A stretch of 64,000 bases of DNA from Chlamydiales bacterium (GTDB lineage: Bacteria > Chlamydiota > Chlamydiia > Chlamydiales > SM23-39). Positions 61,995 through 64,000 of the stretch are shown one piece after another. The position numbers and the translations under genes are program-made. The notes beneath the pieces are model-generated. The model was not told where the DNA came from. It saw nothing but the letters and a program-made list of their open reading frames with translations, and ran no database searches. The stretch spans positions 124,001 through 188,000 of the forward strand of contig JANQFC010000052.1 in the NCBI GenBank assembly GCA_028278035.1, in the 5' to 3' direction. How positions within the stretch are numbered: the stretch's first letter is position 1; each line of letters begins with the position of its first letter.

Positions 61995-63059
61995 TTAAAT
62001 AAAATTATCATGTTCAAAAGGATTTATAAGCCTATGTAAATAATTATTAATAGAATCCAAACGACAACCCATTCGACAATCTGTACAAAGATTCTTGTTA
62101 ACCTGCGCAATAATTTTTTTTCTTTGCTGACCATTCCAGATGTCTTTAAAAGATTCTTTATTAATATTCCCATATGAATGTTTGTTATTACCTGTATAAA
62201 ATAAATTACATGGAATTACATTGCCATCAGCATCTATTAAAGAAAAGAAATCAAGACCATAACATTTATTATATATTTTTTTGTTCTCTAAAGAACTCAC
62301 AGCATTATCACGATAGAGAATTTTATAATCCTCAGTAGCATAGCTCATTATTTTCTCTTTTAAAACAGCAAACTTTTGATAATCTGCTCCTAATTTATTT
62401 ATACTCTTAGGATGCTGCGAATATGGCTTAATACTTAAATAATCAACCCCTAATTCTTTTCCAATTTTTGCTATTTCTATTACCTCATGTCCATTTTCTT
62501 CAATAAGCAAAAATTGCATTCCAATAGTTACTTTTAAACTGTGTTTTTTCTTAAATTCCGTTGCTTTTTTTATGTTATCTAAAGTTCGATGAAATAGCTT
62601 GCCTTGAATTGAATGAATACTTTTATAATTTTTTTCAGAAGCTGCATTAAAAGAAATGCGGACCCAAGACAAATATGGCAAAAAATCTTCATAATTAAAT
62701 CTATTAAGTAATGATCCGTTTGTAGTTATAGATACATCAATCCCTTGGTTTCGTGTATATCGAACTAAATTACTAATATCTTTATGTAATAGTGGTTCTC
62801 CTTCTCCCGCCAACATAACTGATTTTATTCCAAGATCTTTAAACTGATCAATTAATGAATAATATACCTTTTTATCAATTATTTTAATATTTCTAGCAAC
62901 GTAGTCAAAAGCACAAAATACACACTTATAATTACAAGCAGAAGTAGGCGCTATTTCAACATAAATTGGATATACAATTTCTTGTTGTAACCATTGATTT
63001 ACTTTTTGCGGATGATAAATTAATTTATGATTATCATATTCGTGAACTTCTTTTGACAT
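61995..63059 (-). CDS. Radical SAM/SPASM-domain protein
   Basis: 354 residues. Radical SAM cluster Cys are C42, C46, C49 in SACNYKCVFC, then SVMLAGEGEPLLHKDISNLV near 75-94 (GGE-like SAM contact) and DVSITTNGSLLN near 103. The C-terminal SPASM region has KCYGLDFFSLIDADGNVIPC near 265-284, IWNGQQRKKI and LCTDCRMGCRLDS near 325-337, giving the seven-Cys pattern for auxiliary 4Fe-4S clusters. SPASM enzymes modify peptides or dehydrogenate small molecules including aminoglycoside sugars. Operon with the downstream reductase suggests a sugar substrate. Divergent from the methyltransferase at 63,238. Confidence 0.88.
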   Translation of the reverse strand: MSKEVHEYDNHKLIYHPQKVNQWLQQEIVYPIYVEIAPTSACNYKCVFCAFDYVARNIKIIDKKVYYSLIDQFKDLGIKSVMLAGEGEPLLHKDISNLVRYTRNQGIDVSITTNGSLLNRFNYEDFLPYLSWVRISFNAASEKNYKSIHSIQGKLFHRTLDNIKKATEFKKKHSLKVTIGMQFLLIEENGHEVIEIAKIGKELGVDYLSIKPYSQHPKSINKLGADYQKFAVLKEKIMSYATEDYKILYRDNAVSSLENKKIYNKCYGLDFFSLIDADGNVIPCNLFYTGNNKHSYGNINKESFKDIWNGQQRKKIIAQVNKNLCTDCRMGCRLDSINNYLHRLINPFEHDNFI

Positions 63060-63088
63060 AGCAAACCCACCTTTGTAGTTAAAAAATG

Positions 63089-63168
63089 TATAATATAAAT
63101 TATCAAATGTTTTATCTAAAGAAGGAAATATAATTTTTATGTAAAACGGTTTTACATTTGTTTTTTTT
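63089..63168 (+). ncRNA. Possible short transcript: -10 box followed by a strong terminator
   Basis: TATAAT (63089-63094) is followed ~45 bases later by a hairpin with an 8-bp stem (63139-63146 with 63150-63157), loop CGG, then TTG and eight T (63161-63168). No coding sequence on this strand ends here, since the nearest upstream plus-strand gene stops at 61,109. So it may be a small RNA of roughly 70 bases or an attenuator before the methyltransferase at 63,238. The hairpin 5' arm contains ATG-TAA. No -35 box is clear. Confidence 0.35.
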
Positions 63169-63237
63169 AAATAAACATTGCCTAAAAGCTATGAAAAATG
63201 ACACCATTATTATTTTAAAAAATTATTGGAAATTAAA

Positions 63238-63939
63238 ATGCAAACAAAAAACGAATATCAACCAAAAGAAAAACAATATTCTATTCAATTTGAAACATTA
63301 AATAAAAAAGGCCAAGTTAAATTAGGGCCCACTTGTAGTCATATTTGGAGAGAAGATCCCAGACATTTATGTTTCTTACTTTCTAGATACAAATTTTGTT
63401 CAAAAATTTTATCTGGTAAAAAAAACGTATTAGAAGTTGGATGCGGAGATGCTTTCGGTTCTAGATTAGTTCTGCAAACTGTAGATAAAATCCATGCTGT
63501 AGATTTTGACCCTCTTTTTATTTCTTATGCAGAAAAACAATATGCCAATGAATCTCTTACTATTTCTTTTCAAGAGCTCGATATTATAAAACAATCTCCT
63601 GCCTCAGGTCCTTTTGATGGTATGTATGCTTTGGATTTTATTGAACATATAGATGCTAAATATGAACATTTCGTTTTAAAAAACATAATTAAGGTTTTAA
63701 CACCAAATGCAACGGCAATTTTTGGGCTACCTAATATAACCGCTTTACCATATGCAAGCAAAGAAAGTAAAGAGGGACACATTAATTTAAAAAAAGCAAA
63801 TTCTCTTAAAATATTTTTAAAAAAATACTTTAATGAAGTTATTATTTTTTCAATGAATGATGAAGTTGTCCATACTGGTTTTTTCCCAATGGCAAATTAC
63901 CTTTTCGGTATAGGTTTTTTTCCTAAAAAGAATATTTAA
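63238..63939 (+). CDS. Class I SAM methyltransferase
   Basis: 233 residues from ATG 63238; a TTG four codons upstream is unlikely because the GGA at 63228 serves as Shine-Dalgarno. GPTCSHIWREDPRHLCFLLS near 30-49 is a distinctive N-terminal block. VLEVGCGDAFGSRLVLQTV near 65-83 is motif I, IHAVDFDPLFISYAEKQY near 86 motif II, DGMYALDFIEHIDAKYEHF near 124 the catalytic strand with DFIEH. Such proteins sit in glycan loci and methylate sugars or lipid carriers; the acceptor is unknown. The stop overlaps that of a partial gene on the other strand. Confidence 0.83.
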   Translation: MQTKNEYQPKEKQYSIQFETLNKKGQVKLGPTCSHIWREDPRHLCFLLSRYKFCSKILSGKKNVLEVGCGDAFGSRLVLQTVDKIHAVDFDPLFISYAEKQYANESLTISFQELDIIKQSPASGPFDGMYALDFIEHIDAKYEHFVLKNIIKVLTPNATAIFGLPNITALPYASKESKEGHINLKKANSLKIFLKKYFNEVIIFSMNDEVVHTGFFPMANYLFGIGFFPKKNI

Positions 63940-63998
63940 AAAGGTCCTGTAAAACTTGAATCTGGAACATCTTGCGGAGCTGAATTTTTGAGATTAAT
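63936..63998 (-). CDS. C-terminal tail of an unidentified protein (partial)
   Basis: An open frame enters from the right edge on the minus strand and stops at TAA 63936-63938. About 20 residues are visible, ending NSAPQDVPDSSFTGPF. The acidic, Pro/Ser-rich tail with terminal Pro-Phe vaguely recalls single-stranded DNA-binding protein tails (which end in IPF), but this is too short to name. Convergent with the methyltransferase; the stop codons share two bases. Confidence 0.4.
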   Translation of the reverse strand: MNLKNSAPQDVPDSSFTGPF

Positions 63999-64000
63999 AT

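Noticed and set aside
63936-63998. Single-stranded DNA-binding protein C-terminus
   Set aside because: Only the terminal Pro-Phe agrees; the visible 20 residues are too few to name the protein.

Overview
This window is very AT-rich DNA from a Gram-negative-type bacterium that uses the standard code (TGA is a stop). It carries outer-membrane-barrel-like proteins, heptosyltransferase-like enzymes, sigma-54, a topoisomerase I with a C-terminal SWIB domain (a fusion known from Chlamydiae), several enzymes with damaged active sites and a decaying methyltransferase gene. Together these suggest a small-genome, host-associated lineage. The very low GC makes Dependentiae (TM6, Babela-like) my first guess, with a chlamydia-like relative as the alternative. 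No ribosomal marker is present, so this is inference.

Positions 1-28,000 are mostly housekeeping genes: the end of rsgA overlapping enolase; an exported CAP10-type glycosyltransferase plus an exported methyltransferase; a peroxiredoxin; a radical SAM protein; a metallo-beta-lactamase-fold hydrolase behind tRNA-Arg(ACG); an isochorismatase-fold/trkA/trkH operon; groEL without groES; a frameshifted methyltransferase pseudogene; a 1196-residue PutA-like protein whose aldehyde-dehydrogenase catalytic Cys and Glu are both replaced; a PcrA/UvrD helicase; two paralogous small outer-membrane-like proteins; two GT9 transferases; rpoN; a membrane HExxH protein; and topA-SWIB.

Positions 26,700-64,000 are one large surface-polysaccharide region: an O-antigen polymerase/ligase-like membrane protein, a mannose-1-phosphate guanylyltransferase, GT4, GT9, GT2, GT90 and CgeB-like glycosyltransferases, an MsbA-like ABC exporter, many nucleotide-sugar epimerases, reductases and dehydrogenases, a sugar C-methyltransferase, FkbM and other methyltransferases, and a radical SAM/SPASM protein. 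The steps of GDP-D-glycero-D-manno-heptose synthesis can be assigned: GmhA-like isomerase and GmhB-like phosphatase (54,584-55,730), HddA kinase and HddC guanylyltransferase (34,498-36,179).

The most striking unit is a minus-strand run of twelve tightly packed genes (55,730 down to 43,677): sugar-phosphate isomerase, phosphatase, transaldolase, epimerase, a nucleotidyltransferase-kinase fusion in the reverse order of HldE, a Gfo/Idh oxidoreductase, a nucleotide-sugar dehydrogenase lacking its catalytic Cys, two more epimerase/dehydratase proteins, FkbM, a ThDP-dependent acetolactate-synthase-like enzyme and an SDR. I infer that it makes an unusual, probably carbon-extended or branched, heptose-derived nucleotide sugar. 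No CRISPR array, rRNA, transposase or prophage was seen.
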